Shown here: one piece after another, positions 12,346 to 25,930 of the stretch
Layout of the letters: every line of letters starts with the position of its first letter
Position numbering within the stretch: position 1 is the first letter of the stretch
Source: Nageia nagi
Taxonomy: Eukaryota > Pinophyta
Length of the DNA stretch: 64,000 nt
Direction: 5' to 3'
Assembly (NCBI GenBank): GCA_050084985.1
Contig: JBITNC010000001.1
Location: 64,356,001 to 64,420,000, forward strand
Translations under genes and position numbers: made by a program
The notes under the pieces: model-generated
What the model was told of the DNA's origin: nothing
Database searches by the model: none
What the model saw: the letters and a program-made list of their open reading frames with translations, nothing else

Positions 12346-13060
12346 TAGTATATGAATAAGGTTCCCTATGCTTTGGCAGTTGGGAGTTTGATGTGTGTAA
12401 TGGTGAGTACTAGACTAGATATAGCAAAAGTAATGGGAATTGTAAGCAGGTTTATGAACATTCAATGAAAGGATCATTGGGAAGTATTTAAATGGATTCT
12501 TAGGTACTTATTTGGGACTTCTCATTACTCTTCTTACTTTGGAGGTTCTAACACTTGTTTTCAAGGTTATGTTGATTTTCACATGGTAGGTGATCTAGAT
12601 GGTAGGAGAAGCACTACAAGTTATATCTTTACCATTTGTGGTACATTGGTTAGTTGGATCTCTAAGCTCCAATAGGTTCTATCTCTCTCCACTATTGAAT
12701 TTGATTATTTTGTTACTATAGAGGTAAGTAAAGAGCTTATTTGGTTGAAGAGATTGAGGGAGTAACTGTATAAAGTGCAAGAGGATGTAAAGCTATGGAG
12801 TGATACCTAAAGTATTATACATCTTGCAAAGAATTCAACCTTACACTCTAGAACTAAACATATCAAACTAAGGTACTAGTTTATTAGAGTAGCATTGAAG
12901 GATGGTTTAGTCAAGTTGGGAAATATTCATACATCATAAAATTTTGTGAACATGCTAGTTAAAGTTGTAACAAAGGAGAAGTTGGGATTTTGCTTAATTT
13001 TAATTTTTCTTAAGGAGTTTTTTCAAGATGAGAAGCTTTCGACCCTGGTTGTAGTCTATT
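12346..13060 (+). pseudogene. Copia G RNase H domain
   Basis: Continues in shifted frames after the RT. Marks in the DNA are a degraded TRLDIAKVMGIVSRFM, then HWEVFKWILRYL (about 12475-12510), DLDGRRSTTSYIFT, and a degraded ADMLVKVVTKEKLG end (about 12948-12990). A purine-rich stretch and the dinucleotide TG at 13083 (TGTTGTGAATTTTATC) could mark the 3' LTR start, but no 5' partner was found. Confidence 0.7.
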
Positions 13061-13279
13061 AAAGAGGTATCAATCTCCAAATTGTTGTGAATTTTATCAA
13101 TATGAACTTATAATGAAAAATACATTAACATTCATCAAACATTCATATAATTTAATGACAACATGAAATTAGGATTGATCAAATGCTTTGTTATTGAATT
13201 TCAACACTATGATATTTTATCAAATAGTTTGCATTACTGATGGAATTGCAAGATTCCATAACCAGGATCATCTTGAAGG

Positions 13280-13660
13280 ATTACATAAATTCTCAACACA
13301 AGAAACATAATGTCATGTACAATAAGAAACACCATGTCTAGTGGTTCCTCCATTGTTGGAGTACATCCACTTGAACCATCTTTTCTATTATTTCTCACAA
13401 GTGAACTCTTTTACAAATTCTCCAGAATTATTCTACAAGAATTCTCCTATAAAATTCCTATAAGAATATTTCTACAACTCTACAAGACTAGCATTTTCAT
13501 GTTTCTCTAAGTGTGTATTACAACAAGCCCATGCCTATTATTTATAGGTGAGAACCTCACCTTAACTCACATTTTAACTCAAGGTTTACATGGGGTTAGC
13601 ATGGACAAGTGTCATTCTAATACGAAGTCAAAGTCTTCCATTAATTTATCATTTTTAGGT
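13280..13660 (-). repeat. Promoter-like module H, copy 1
   Basis: Related to 31440-31800 (same orientation) and 32480-32830 (opposite). Shared blocks, read on the plus strand: CACAAGAAAC, TAGTGGTTCCTC, GAGTAC-TCCAC, CTACAAG runs, ATTTATAGG, and a T/C-rich end with TTAACTCA and GGTTTACATG. Read on the minus strand it places a TATA box (CCTATAAATA) about 240 bp before the GGAACCACTA block. It is probably LTR or leader sequence of an unnamed element. Confidence 0.6.
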
Positions 13661-14130
13661 ATTTAGTTATAAAATAGGAAATTACATAAAAGGATTATTA
13701 ATACTTAGATACCACCTAAAGCCTAACTTACATAATAATACATTATATATTCTAACAATTACAAGTACGGGTGCAATCTGAATGATACATAATCTAACAT
13801 ACAATCAAATTGAAGTACAAGTATTGAAGGTTTATTTATACTTAATCTAGCTTAACCATACAAAAAAGAAGAAAAAATAATCCAAAAATAACAAAAAAGA
13901 GTGAAAAATGAACTAGTAATTTGTCCTTAACTGCCCAGAACTATCAGGTACAAATATGGTCACATTTTAGTAGAAACACATTGGTTTCAAAATGTGTAGG
14001 CATTTTTAATAAAAGTGTTGGGGAAATGTGTTTTTCCATAATATATAAAATTTGATCTTTTATGTTCAAATTTTGATGTTTGCACATATTGATTTTCAAC
14101 ATCCATTACTTGGCTAGGTGGATGTGCTTT
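13661..14130. other. AT-rich spacer before the minus-strand CACTA relic
   Basis: No coding or structured signal is recognised. Near 14132 the words CTACAAAAAGGTG resemble the CACTACAAAAA terminus of plant CACTA elements and lie where the 3' end of the minus-strand copy would be expected. This is suggestive only, because no matching terminus was found on the other side. Confidence 0.35.
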
Positions 14131-16260
14131 CATTACTACAAAAAGGTGAATTCACATTAGTGCAAGTATCAAAGAATGAAAAAAAATTTATATGATATTA
14201 TTAGTGTAATAGGAATCAACATGACATCATGCATTAAGTTTTTCTATTTCTTGGATGTCCTAACACTAGGATTGATGCTGATTAGAAGAAGTTCTAGAAT
14301 AGTTAGCATCATCCCTAGTTTTAAAATAATAGAAATTATATGTGATTGTGAGTATGTAGAGATGAATATAACAGTGAATGGATGCAAGTGAAGAAAATCC
14401 ATCACTTATAAGTACTTTTAATAATATATTGGTTATTTCTATTCAATAATTTCTCATAGTTTTAAATATATGCATCACTAACAATTTCATTATTTGCAAC
14501 CTAAGGTTCCCTACTTGTGCTTTATGAATCAATAGTGTCAACATGTTGCCCATGTAATTAAATACAATCATTTAAAATGCAAATTTAATCAAATACATAA
14601 CATTCATAAAAATATAAATTAGAATATTGAATGCTTCCACTTCACTTTATTAATCATTTAAATATCATTATCTTCTCATCAATAAGATGTACAACATATA
14701 TTTCCTTTGGGATTATAATCAATTACAAACTACATTTTCTCATCCAATACATCTAGATAGAAACCTATTTGATTGCAATATTATGGTCAAACATAAGACT
14801 CTTTATCTTCAATTAAATATCATCTGGTATATCATGCAAGGTTATTTTCTATCAAATCCTTCAAACCATTTACATTTAAATATTAGACACTAGAATGACC
14901 TATAATTCAATTGAATAATTTCTTGAATTTTTCAATATATTGTAATATTCCTTCTATCCAATTTGTATCTCTTATACTTTCACAACTTGCTTGGTCAAAA
15001 TCAACCATCACTCAATAGTCAAATAACATTCTTATTTGATCATTCTTTTCAATTTTAAAGTGTTGATCATATGCCCACATTGTTGGGAAAGATGATGCTT
15101 ACATACATTTACATGAAAATGTTAGTAGTGGACTCATTATATTTATAATAGTTGAAACTATCTTATAAAAAAATTAAATATTAAATGCATATGAATAAAA
15201 TAATAATCACCATTATATTTCATCCAATAGCTATATTTAATGCATCTTCATCTATATGTTCTCCTTAGCTTTATTTCTTTGTAATTGCTTACTTCATCCA
15301 TGACCCTCAACACTCTTTTGGCCAATTTTGTCTCTTAGATGTGCAAGTATAGATGTACCCCTTGGATTTTGATTGTGAAAAAAGGTACATTCTTCTACAA
15401 TTGTGCATATTTTACTATTGTACAATTAAATCCATACTTTATAACATTCTATATTCATCATGATAAATTGGTTTATAGATTCATACATGTCACAATATAT
15501 AAATTCATAATGACATGATATATACTTGTTAATAACCATTGATTAAATCAAATATAAAATAAATATACATATTATTATAAATTACAAATATCTAAAATAT
15601 TATTAGTACCTTTAAGAGAATATGGTGTCCCATTTATTTCTAAAATCTCCCCTTCTAATTTGTCTATGTCTTTGTCTACATGCCATATCTTTGAAATAGA
15701 ATCATGTATTTAGGAAACATACTCAGTTGCATAAAAACATATTCTTATACAATGTATCCCTTACCCATAAATCCTTATGGTTGTGATTTTTATCTAACAA
15801 ATGTTTTTAGTACTTTTAAAAACATCTCCACAAAAAATCTAGCACTTATAACACATGTTCTATCAATATCATCTATTAGGTGGATCAATGTGTGCACTTG
15901 TATGTCTATAAAAGTAGCAGACATTTCTTTTTTAAATTTACAAATAATTTTCAATAAATTTTGTATCTATTTATTTCATCCACATGTATCTTTTTTGAAG
16001 TAACTACTTATTTATGAAAATATAACATTGACATATATCAAAATGAATAAAAACTTAGAAAATAATAATAAACATATGCTAGTTTTTGTATATCTAGCAA
16101 TACTATAACATGACATACTTTAGAAATATTAATAGTCGACCAATTGCATCTATTAGATCAAAAGGTAAACTTGCACATCCATGAATTACAAATGAAAAAA
16201 TATGATGTAAATAAATATATATTGTGCAAGTGATATTAATCACTATATTTTGAATAAAAT
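14131..16260 (-). pseudogene. Second CACTA relic: C-terminal region (DUF4218/DUF4216-like)
   Basis: Reverse-strand counterpart of 6020-7620. The stretch 14900-15070 matches, by eye, the plus-copy DUF4216-like block (the part around CAATATATTGAAAAATTC and the ATTGAATTATAG end), and 15700-15990 the DUF4218-like block. The plus-strand open stretch at 15704-16003 is its antisense shadow. Many stops and length changes. The matching order of blocks shows the two copies belong to one family. Confidence 0.7.
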
Positions 16261-18380
16261 ATATATTAATACGAATGAATATATATATATATATATGAGA
16301 ATAATTTTAAGATGTTATGGTAATCATAAGACTTCCATCATGTCATTTTACCATCAATAGTGAATTTTTCTTCTTAGAGATTATCCATACTAAGTTGGTG
16401 TTCTAATGGTTCAAAGAACTTTGTGTATCATGTTCATTTCTTATTTTTTCATAATCCATATGGGAGAAGTTATATGTGTCGTTCCATTTGAATTTTGAAT
16501 TATCCATAAGGCACTCTTTGTATTGGTTTCTTTTAGGTAATAACTCATATTAATACTATTTGATTCATTGTTGCTTGTATATTGATACAAGCAAAATGCA
16601 ACATTCTTTACAATGTTCATAGGATCCAATAATATGCCACTATTTTAGTATGGAAGTTTATATAATATTGATAGTTTATTTATGCCTAAAAGCATGTATA
16701 AAATTAATCATTTAATTGGTAAAATGATAAAATTGAAATATTACAAATGTACATATTTTTAAATAAATAAACATATTGATATATTTTGTTAAATTTCACC
16801 TTTGGGTAGGTCATTTTCATCAATAATAACCTCATTTAGCCCTTCAGGAGTACCTACCTTAATGGCTCTAATTTAATATTTTTCTTCACTTTCCTGGTAC
16901 TTTTTCCATCAATCCATAAGATATGTGTAATAAGAAATGAGGGTGAGTTAAACATGACCATTAAATTATGATTTTATTTTTCAAACACTATGATCCATTG
17001 GAAAATATTTTCTATTACCAAGGTATTCCGTATTCTTCAAGTGATTTGAATGTATTGATATGAAATTTTTTGCACAACATGGATAAGCATGATGACCTTT
17101 TATACAAATACCTATAATAATTTTTATTGGATAAAATATTATAATTTGGTAAAAAAATATTTGCAATATATTAATTTTATATACATGCAAATATAATAAA
17201 TATATATATATATGGACAAATAGTAGGGCCTAGATAATCATGTATAATCCAATATAGTATGTCATATAATGTGAATGACCTTTGTATGATAGGTTTACTT
17301 ATATCAATCATCTAAATTCCGTTCCATAATAATATCAATTCATCAATTAATAGTTCAAGTTAGACATCCATATTTTTCACCTAATATTTTCAAAGGACTA
17401 TAAGAGTCAACATAAAATATTCTTTTTATAAACATCTATGGAGGTATGTTATAATTGATTATAATAATAAGCCATAATGAATAAAATTAAATGATTGTAT
17501 GGAAAATGGATTGACATCATTGATTGATAAACTCAATCTAATACTCCTAGGTTCAATAAGGAATTTAGCATGAAATATATTTTCTATATTTTTCATTGCT
17601 TTACTATCTACAGGAATGTGTAGTATACATTCCTCACTTCTATTTTTTGCATGTTAGTCCATATATTGTACAACTGACTTACATCAAAATATTTACATCA
17701 ACCTAGAAATGGTTGGTATATGATGAACAACTTCTTCAATAATATTATTCCTTATCATTCCTAAAAGGTATCTATTTTCACCACACTTTGGATATATACT
17801 TAAATTTTATATGGTCCTTTATACAATATGTAATCATTAATACAAACATGGTATAAATGATACTCCACACCTGCATTCTTCAAATTTTCACATGCCTTTC
17901 TACATGAAGGAGGGATGACATTGTCACTTGGAAGCACTTTTTATTTGAGTAACTTATAATACCACACAAAGCAATAAAATTATTATGTCAAAAATTAAAG
18001 AATGGAAAAAAATCTAATATATAAATTGATATAAATTAAAATATTAAAATATAAAAAATTACATACTTCATAAGAGAAGTGAAACTTATATCTAATAATC
18101 CATAATTATCTTTTATAATCATGAAAAGTAGGGTTGCCAATAACTTGGATAAATGTGCTTCTTTATATAAAGGGGTTTTGGAAGCATTATACATACTATC
18201 ATTTTCAAAATCAACATCTATTATATCATCATGTGTATAAGGAAAAACATTAATGTCTACATCATCATTTTCATTTTCATTTAGATAGATTGACTCAAGT
18301 AAATCATGCAATGTATTTTATTCTTGATGAGCATTATTCTCTCTTTCATCATTATCATTGTCTGAATCCATGACTATATG
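16261..18380 (-). pseudogene. Second CACTA relic: Tnp2 core and N-terminal region
   Basis: Read on the minus strand. The N-terminal block 18036-18370 has a DSDND-rich leader, HDLLESIYLNE and SKTPLYKEAHLSKLL. The core lies at about 17280-17950, with the CGENRYLLG counterpart of the zinc-like motif near 17780. A block at 16860-17110 corresponds to 4040-4300 of the plus copy, and 16441-16660 has MNIVKNVAFCLY. The copia insertion seen at 4480-5575 is absent here, so that insertion came after the two copies diverged. The (AT)n run at 16274-16297 lies in an intron-like gap. Confidence 0.75.
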
Positions 18381-18789
18381 AACAAGAGTTGTTGAACTTG
18401 GGTTTGTTAGGAAACATTCATATCCATCATCACTTTATACTCTACATAGTCATTGCCTTTTTATCCTACCTATATTTTTGATGTAAAATTGATATATAAG
18501 ATACTATTTTTGAGTGGTTATGCCTATTTATTGCATTTTTTATGTGCTTATTAAATTAGTTGTTACAAACCATTAAAAAATTTTAAAAAATATAATATTT
18601 TTTATTTATAGGTGAACAAGGTGTAACAAGCGTATCACAATATAAAAGTAAATATTAACAAGATATGAATTTGATACATCCATACGTATATTAATAATAT
18701 TTTTTTTATTATCCCTTTCTATCTTTCATCATTTTATTATTATTACATTTTCATCTCCTAGCTCCAAACATCTCCTACATTTTGGAGTA

Positions 18790-20290
18790 AGTCTTTTGAA
18801 ATTTTAGTGCTCTAACAGCTCATTACTAGGGGAAATAGTTCTAGTAGGAACTATGCATATATAACTAATATTATTATACCCATGAAGTCTTCTTAATCAT
18901 TTTTAAATTTTACAAATTCATAATTTAGATGAAATTTAGTGCCTTTGGAATTATTTATGTATCCTATAACATTTTTATTTATTTTTTATCAAATATCAAT
19001 GCATAAATATTTTAAAGGATCTATTACTGATCTTGAATTTCTAAAAATACAATATATAGACATACTAAACATATACGATGCTAATCATTTCTAATCCAAT
19101 CTATTGTAAGCTAACCCACAAAATGGCATCAATGTTGGTTGTAATGTACTTGGATAAACATACACATTAGATAGTATAAACAAACTCATGCCATCACCAT
19201 ATAAATATTTAGAAGGTTTGATCATGTATGAATGACCATAGTAAGGAATATCTCAAGCTTTTGGAAAAGGTTTTTTTATTAGTTATGCACCATATGCAAA
19301 CTATCCTATGTATATTGATATAAATGTTGTAGATTATCTAGTAAATACAAATCACCAACACTCTCTAATGATAGATAACCTAGCTCCTCATTTGCACTAG
19401 TACATGCTAGTGATATTTGAAGTTATCCTTGAAGTCTTGTTCTTGTACATGATGTTTCCTCTTCATTTGATGAATCTACATATTGTAGTTTCCATGAAAT
19501 GTTCTCTTTTAAATATTCAAAAAATCTATAGGTTCAACTAGACCAAATGCATGTTTGTTAACCATAGAAGGTATTGCACCCTCTATCTTTATTAGGCAAT
19601 CAACATCATAATAATGTACTTCTACATCTTTCCTTTGATGCATTTGTAAAACACACATCTTGAACACCTACATATAAAAAAAAACTCTACAATAAAGAGT
19701 AATAGTATCATTAAATCCTTTTTCTCATTAGCAACCATTGGTTCATGTCTTGGAAAATCACATCCTACTAGAAACAACTCAATGGCTATTTTATTTCTTC
19801 CCTTTGTTGATGTAATTATTCCTAAGTATTATCATTAGGCCTAACTAAAATATCAATACAAATAAGATATATTGATTTTAATTTAATATATTAATTTTAT
19901 TTTATTTTATTTAATACGAATTCAAAAACTAAATCAAATTTTGATGCTAATTACCTCATGATCATCATCAACTTTTGATGATGAATATGGATCATCGATC
20001 CTTTGAGAAATGGAGCAATGTTCCTATAATATTAGCCAAAATATTAAGTTAACATATAATATCGATAAAGTGAGAATTTAAATTATCCTACACTTCTACA
20101 TATCTAATGAAATTTCTATGTTGATTAATGATATATACCTCATCCTCATTAGATGACACATTTTTCATCCTATGACAAATTGGTGGCATCTTATCATCAT
20201 CAGATGAAACTTCAATCCTCCTTTAATGAATTGGTGGTATCTTGTCATCATTGAATGACACATCAGTCCTCTATACCTCAATATACTAAT
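18790..20290 (-). pseudogene. Second SET-domain-like ORF with acidic repeats, upstream of the minus-strand CACTA transposase
   Basis: Minus-strand counterpart of 820-2290. Marks: acidic repeats VSSDDDKMPPI and VSSNEDE (20140-20230); an ENISWKLQYVDSSNE-like segment (about 19450-19500); then GHSYMIKPSKYLYGDGMSLFI, IGYINNSKGT and NYEF (18930-19240). The SET-like core is more decayed than in the plus copy (GNIARYINSS reads NVIGYINNS). Its retention in the same relative place in both copies is the main support for cargo status. Confidence 0.55.
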
Positions 20291-20403
20291 ATAAGCTAAT
20301 GAAAATATTGATATTAAAGTCTCTCACCTGCTTTAAAGTTAAAAAAGAATAAAAAATAATTACTCGCATTATAAAATGTATATATAAATAACATATTATC
20401 TAA

Positions 20404-20437
<34 letters not shown>
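20404..20437. repeat. (AT)n microsatellite
   Basis: About 17 AT dinucleotides in a pure run. Similar shorter runs occur at 16274-16297, 17200-17214, 23862-23892, 36788-36813, 42497-42512 and 48212-48247. The last three lie in the same place of the three gypsy LTRs. Confidence 0.9.
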
Positions 20438-20440
<3 letters not shown>

Positions 20441-20587
20441 TTTAATTTAAAATATCATCTATTTTAGGGTGGTAGGGTGGGTTATGTCTCACCTCAGATA
20501 AGACAAGAAAACACATTATTACTCCACACATTCAACACACCAGATGTTATGGCTACCAAAGAAGGAATCTAAGGTGGTATGTGTAAT

Positions 20588-21990
20588 GACCCACCCAATT
20601 ACACTATTAAGACTTGAGTACCATTGAGGATTTTAATGAGATTAAGTTTGAATTATATTATGAGATGAGTAATTGTGAATAGAGATATGTTTTATTTATA
20701 TTGATTTGATGCTAGCTTTGAGATTTTATGACACAGGTTACAGGTTGACTTGAGATGGAAAGTGTGGATAAAGACCTAAGGGACCAAGGGTGAGTTGGTG
20801 AAGGGAACAGAAGGGTAAGAGTGAGGAAATGATTGATGTTGGTTCACTAATAAAATCTAATGAGCAACATAGATCATTTAGATGCATAGTACAATTACTA
20901 AGCATGATTGTCAATTTTGATGATGAATTTGTGGATGTGTGTGTATACTAGTGACTTTACCATGCATGATGAAGGTATCACCATAGGTAAAAATGAGCAT
21001 TAAAACCTTGATGTGTATTTTTAAAATTTATTTCAAAAGAGGTAAGGAATATTCCATTCTTTTGAATTTAAATTTTTATTCAAGTTTTTTAGTAAAATAG
21101 GGTGAAATTTAAAAGTGATAGTTAAAAAGGACTATTGTCACTTTGTGGATGTTATAAGGGTATTTTGTTAAGTTGTGAAAATAATTGAGATAGGATCCCC
21201 CCATACCTTATTTCTTTGTGTGAGGTGTAGGAAATAATTGGCCCTAATTTGTAAGCTAATATAAAAGAGTCCAAAATATTTTATGACACCACACTTGCCA
21301 ACAAATTTAATTTAGACCCACCTCACAAAAAAATAAAATACTCACATCTTCCCCACAAAAAAATAATTAAAGGGGATGAGTAGACACTTGTTTGGAAATA
21401 TTATAGCCACCTTGGCTATAAATGAGGGTGGAGCCTTAGGAAAAATTCACTACTACCACTAATACTATCTCATATCATATTATTTTCTCCTCTCAACTTA
21501 GAATAGAGTCTAGTGGAGAAAGAGATTCCCTTTCATCAAGCTTAGGTGCATTCCTTTGCATTTTAGATGCTAAATCTAAAATACCTAGTTAAAATTATGG
21601 ATTTATTTGGTGTTATTTAGTATGTTATGTGGAAAGGGTTGTTTGATAAAGGTTTACAAAATGTTAATAAGTTAATTATTGATAGTAGTCTAGTTTTTAT
21701 TATAAAGACATGCTATTATATTATTTGACATGTAATGGCTTGGTATCATTTGTATTTTTAAATAGAAAGGAGAGTATTTTATTATTTAAAATATGTTTAT
21801 GGGAGGTCTTGAGTACAAATTATCTATCTAAAATATTCATATTACATATTCAACTAAAATGACTAATCGACTATTGGGTCACGAGAGTCCATGAAGACTC
21901 GAATCAACTCAAAGCTTCACCTCACTTGTAGGCTCCTTTGACTTCACTCTTTTGCACTATGCTACCATGGAATGGTGATGTTAAGAGGGA
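20588..21990 (+). mobile_element. Possible LTR or promoter region of an unassigned element
   Basis: Starts TGTAATGACCCACCC, a form common at gypsy LTR starts. It has a TATA-like GGCTATAAATGAGGG at 21413-21428 followed by a C/T-rich tract and then a GATAGTAG-type AT-rich stretch. A small inverted repeat (GAGTC...GACTC) is near 21886-21901. No second copy exists in the window, and no 3' boundary or primer-binding site is certain. Confidence 0.3.
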
Positions 21991-24960
21991 TTTTGAGATA
22001 GCCAACTATAGGTTCCCATGAAATATTTCTTCCATACCTGATCTCCATGAAAGGTATCAATTGTATGGTGTAGGAAATAGTCATTTGTCAAGGTGATCCA
22101 TAAGGTAGTATGGTGAATCAATTGGAGTCTTATTTTCCTTTCATTATGTCTTTGAATAATCACACCAACAATTTGTTCTACAATTATTCTCTCCTTATTC
22201 TTGTGGTGTACTTTCCACCCTGTGTTCCTAATAGTCATGGCAATCATGAAGGCTATCCATGTAAGAGGAAAATGATCCCCTACATACACCATGAATATTG
22301 CACTTCATTCATTCCAGATTGGCATGACTTATAGGTAAATAGGGATGCAAAATCTTTTTGATGATATTTTCTTTGATTCAAGAGAGTAGTTACACCTCCT
22401 TACATAAGATTATTATGTATTAACTATATACCTGTCTCATTAATCTCTCCAAAACTTATACACTTCTGGATTTGCATGTTTGAAAAGATTTTTAGATAAA
22501 TAGATCACTAAATCCTTGTTTGATGTTATCTCTTGAGATTAATGCCCCTATCAAATCATATTAATATATTTAGATGCATTTTTAGATGAAAGAAGGCCTT
22601 AGTGATCACTAATGTCTACTTTGTAGCTCGTTGAGGCTTTCCTTTATGGTGTGTGACTTGGTTCGATCCTTCATAGGCCATCAATGCACATGATAGGGAT
22701 TATGGTCAAAAGATTTATTTTTAGTCCATATAATTAAGTGGTATTAGCTAGATACCATCATATAAATCCCTTTGTTCCTTTTTAAATTCATTAGGGTTAA
22801 TCACCAGATAGTAATTCCTTCACACATTTAATTGGAAAGAATTTAAATAGATTTATGTGGAGTAAAAATATTTTGACATCAATTAAATTGATGATATAAT
22901 ATATATATTAGGAGTAAATGGAGGTGGTAAGTAAATGGTTGCAATATTAGTTACACACAGCTTATAATACAATGGTAGAGCTTAGGAAAAGTTGTTATGA
23001 TTTTAATATTAGTTACGAGAAAGAAAATGTGAAACTTAGGTGATGAAGCATAATTTAATTATTAGTGTGAATCAAGCATCACTAGATCATAATAAAAGGA
23101 TGGAAAATGAATTTTTAGTATGGTATTCTTATAACATTATTCAGTTGCTCCCCATGACCAAGGAAGGGAGGTAGTCCTAAAAAAGACATAAATCCTCCTA
23201 AGGTCCGTAAAAATAATTTTAAATGAATGATAATTCATGTAGATAGACTCATTTGCATCATGATCATAAATAAGAAAAGGGTTATCCTAATCCTCAAAAC
23301 TCTAATCCTTTCTTAGTACTTGATCCTACAATCCTTGGATCCTTGGTAGGAGCTTGAAAGATGAAGATGAGAGAATCTACATCAAAAAGAAAAAGATGCA
23401 TTGAAGAATTTTTAAAACAAGTTTTGATTTATCTACCATGTAATTTATTCACCAAAAGTTATAAGGGAACCCTCTTGTAAATAATAAGGGTTGTGCTCAT
23501 TCATTGTACTTTAATATCATCATGAAATAATTTTTATGGAATGCAAGTTTGGTGGAAACTTCTTGAAAACCTTTAAGGTTTAATTAAATGGGCATGTGGT
23601 AAAAATTACCGTATGATATTTTCTTATTTAAGGTCTCTTAAATGCTAAGGTAAGAACTCAAAAGATATTTTTATATGAAATTAATAAGTAACATTATGAG
23701 GATGAAGGTAAAGGATGAAAGAAATAGGTCATTATAGTACATGTTAATTCAATTGTGCTTTTACTTACATAAATACCAAAGATACTTAGGAATAACTTTA
23801 GTGCCACTACATAATAACACATTGGTGACCTTTAGCTTCATAGTCATAATCTGTTATCTCATATATATATATATTATATATATATATATATGGAATTACA
23901 AGTCCCATTGCCCTAGTATGGTCTCAAGATAAGAAATAACTTACATCGTATAAGAGAAAAGGTTTCCTAATACAATAAGAACTATTAGTGATACTATATT
24001 GAAGTATGGGTTAAAGTTAAATCAACCCTAGGGATTGATATTATTACCCCTAGACCTATGTAAATGGATCATAGATGGGAACTTGAAACATTTATTTTAA
24101 AACACATAGTAGGAATTAATTTATCAAGATAAGTACAAACTATATCGTAATTATTACTATAAAGGTAACCCTAATATCTTTAAATAAACATAATGATATA
24201 ACCTCTAGAATAGAGGAGGATATTATACATCCTCTATTAAAAAATTAGTCAAAAATAATTGAGAAATTCTTAGGAAGATCAAAGGGATCAAATGGGATTA
24301 GCCTAATGGTGATAAGATAAGAGCTACTTGACACTACTTAGTAAGAGTTGTTTACCATTAACAAGGAAGTGGAAAAACTTGCAGCATGATTGGAATAAAT
24401 GGTCATTACAAGTGTTAGTAAGAAAATGACATGGATCCTATGCTAATAAAACCCTCACATAATCCCAAATAAATGAGTAATGTTATACAAATCAAATACT
24501 AAAGGTGGAAGATAAACTCAAGAGTAACCTAGGTTAAAGTGAAACCTTAGACTGATAGAATCGAATCAAAAAGGGAAAGTCTCAATGATGAAGGAAAGTG
24601 ATATGAAATATTTGTTAGTTAAACTCTTACTCACTAAATGGCAAGCAAAAGAAATATACCTTGAGTGAGGATCACTTTACACTATACTTCCTTTTTAGAA
24701 GTAGTTGACTTTAGTGTCATCTCAAGGCATGTTACTGGACTCTAGCATGATAACTTTTATAAAGTAGTATTAAATACGTAGTACCATGCATATGGGATAA
24801 TTGTAGTACTTTCAAATATCTTATGTGACTTCCTAAATAAGCTTGGTATTGAATCTTCCTACATAAATTATTATGGAAATATGAAAGATTATATGTAGGT
24901 AACACCTAATGTTTGGCACATGAAACTTAGAAAATCCTAATAATTAATCTAGGATCAATT
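21991..24960. other. Unassigned AT-rich region
   Basis: Overlapping open stretches on both strands at 21981-22334 (103 codons minus, 74 codons plus) show no recognisable family. The remainder has short, stop-rich frames and the (AT)n run at 23862-23892. Nothing else can be supported. Confidence 0.4.
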
Positions 24961-25038
24961 ATGTTAGGATTGATAGAACATGGGTGGTTTTACTTTATAA
25001 TCTTGCTTAAAACTAATTAGACTATACAAACCACTCAA

Positions 25039-25146
25039 GGGTATTGCTTCAATACCCATGGCTCCCAAAGATATGGGCACGAGGATGTCGAACCCTATGG
25101 TGAGCCTACCCGATAAATATGGGTAGGCTAGTGTCTCATATCCTCG
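25039..25146. other. Cluster of three hairpin-forming inverted repeats
   Basis: GGGTATTG (25039-25046) pairs with CAATACCC (25050-25057) across a 3-base loop. AGCCTACCC (25103-25111) pairs with GGGTAGGCT (25121-25129) across 9 bases. CGAGGAT (25080-25086) pairs with ATCCTCG (25140-25146), enclosing the second hairpin. All arms are perfect. The patch is richer in GC than its surroundings. No gene end or known RNA family is recognised next to it. Confidence 0.6.
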
Positions 25147-25930
25147 ATAGGGTGTAATATGAGCGTAGCAATTGACAAAACTATAATTACCAGGTGAGGG
25201 TAATTTATTAGTCAAACTACTTACAATTTAGCATATACGAGTATGAAGACTATTCCATAAACGATGATGTTTACTTGCTCATAAAGAAGTTTGCCTAGGA
25301 CAAATTATCTGCTCTTATGATTCGAAGGATTATCATCGAGTGAGGATGTGTAACCTAGTGGATGTGCATTCTCTCAAGTGATATGCATGTTAAGTAGGAA
25401 ACCACTATGTCATGTCAAAAATATTTGTTACACAATTTATGGAGCAAAAATGGTGGGATCACATATGAGGCATCTCCTTAACAGGATGAGCATTGAGGAG
25501 TGAACACCAGAAGAGATTTGATCAGGGTTGATTAATCTAGATTTTAGCTAATATTACCATGTGAGTGCTGACTAGCTAGCAATGTTGATATGCTCATATA
25601 AATTACCTGGTTCATTTCTAGATCACTCAAGTGTTTAAACTAATAAAAAAATAGGTCTAAAATTTTAGGGTTTTAGATGTCGAGAATAGGTGAATATACT
25701 ATCGAGAATTAGTGGAAGCATTATAGTGTGGAAAATTATCATATACACATGTGAAAGCAAGAGACACCTTCCTTCATGAATTAATTCAATATGGATGACC
25801 TGGATACATAATCATGATTAGGGAAGGCATGATTTGAATATCAATATCATACAACGCTCCCTCCCATTGCACTTCACAAGAAAAATATCTAGGAACTAGA
25901 GGAAGATTGAGATAGATAATGGTAATAAGT
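25147..25930. other. Unassigned stretch between the hairpin cluster and a protein relic
   Basis: Mixed composition, no long frame, no LTR ends seen. The last 150 bases may hold the broken N-terminal part of the relic that follows. Confidence 0.35.

Noticed and set aside
21981-22334. A gene at the overlapping 103- and 74-codon frames
   Set aside because: Frames on both strands overlap, neither has a recognisable motif, and the lengths are within chance for this composition.
25039-25146. A rho-independent type terminator or a tRNA gene
   Set aside because: No cloverleaf or anticodon arm fits, no T-tract follows, and bacterial terminators are not expected in this genome.
24964-25215. An 83-codon minus-strand protein
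   Set aside because: It spans the hairpin cluster, has no homologous motif, and its openness is explained by locally higher GC.
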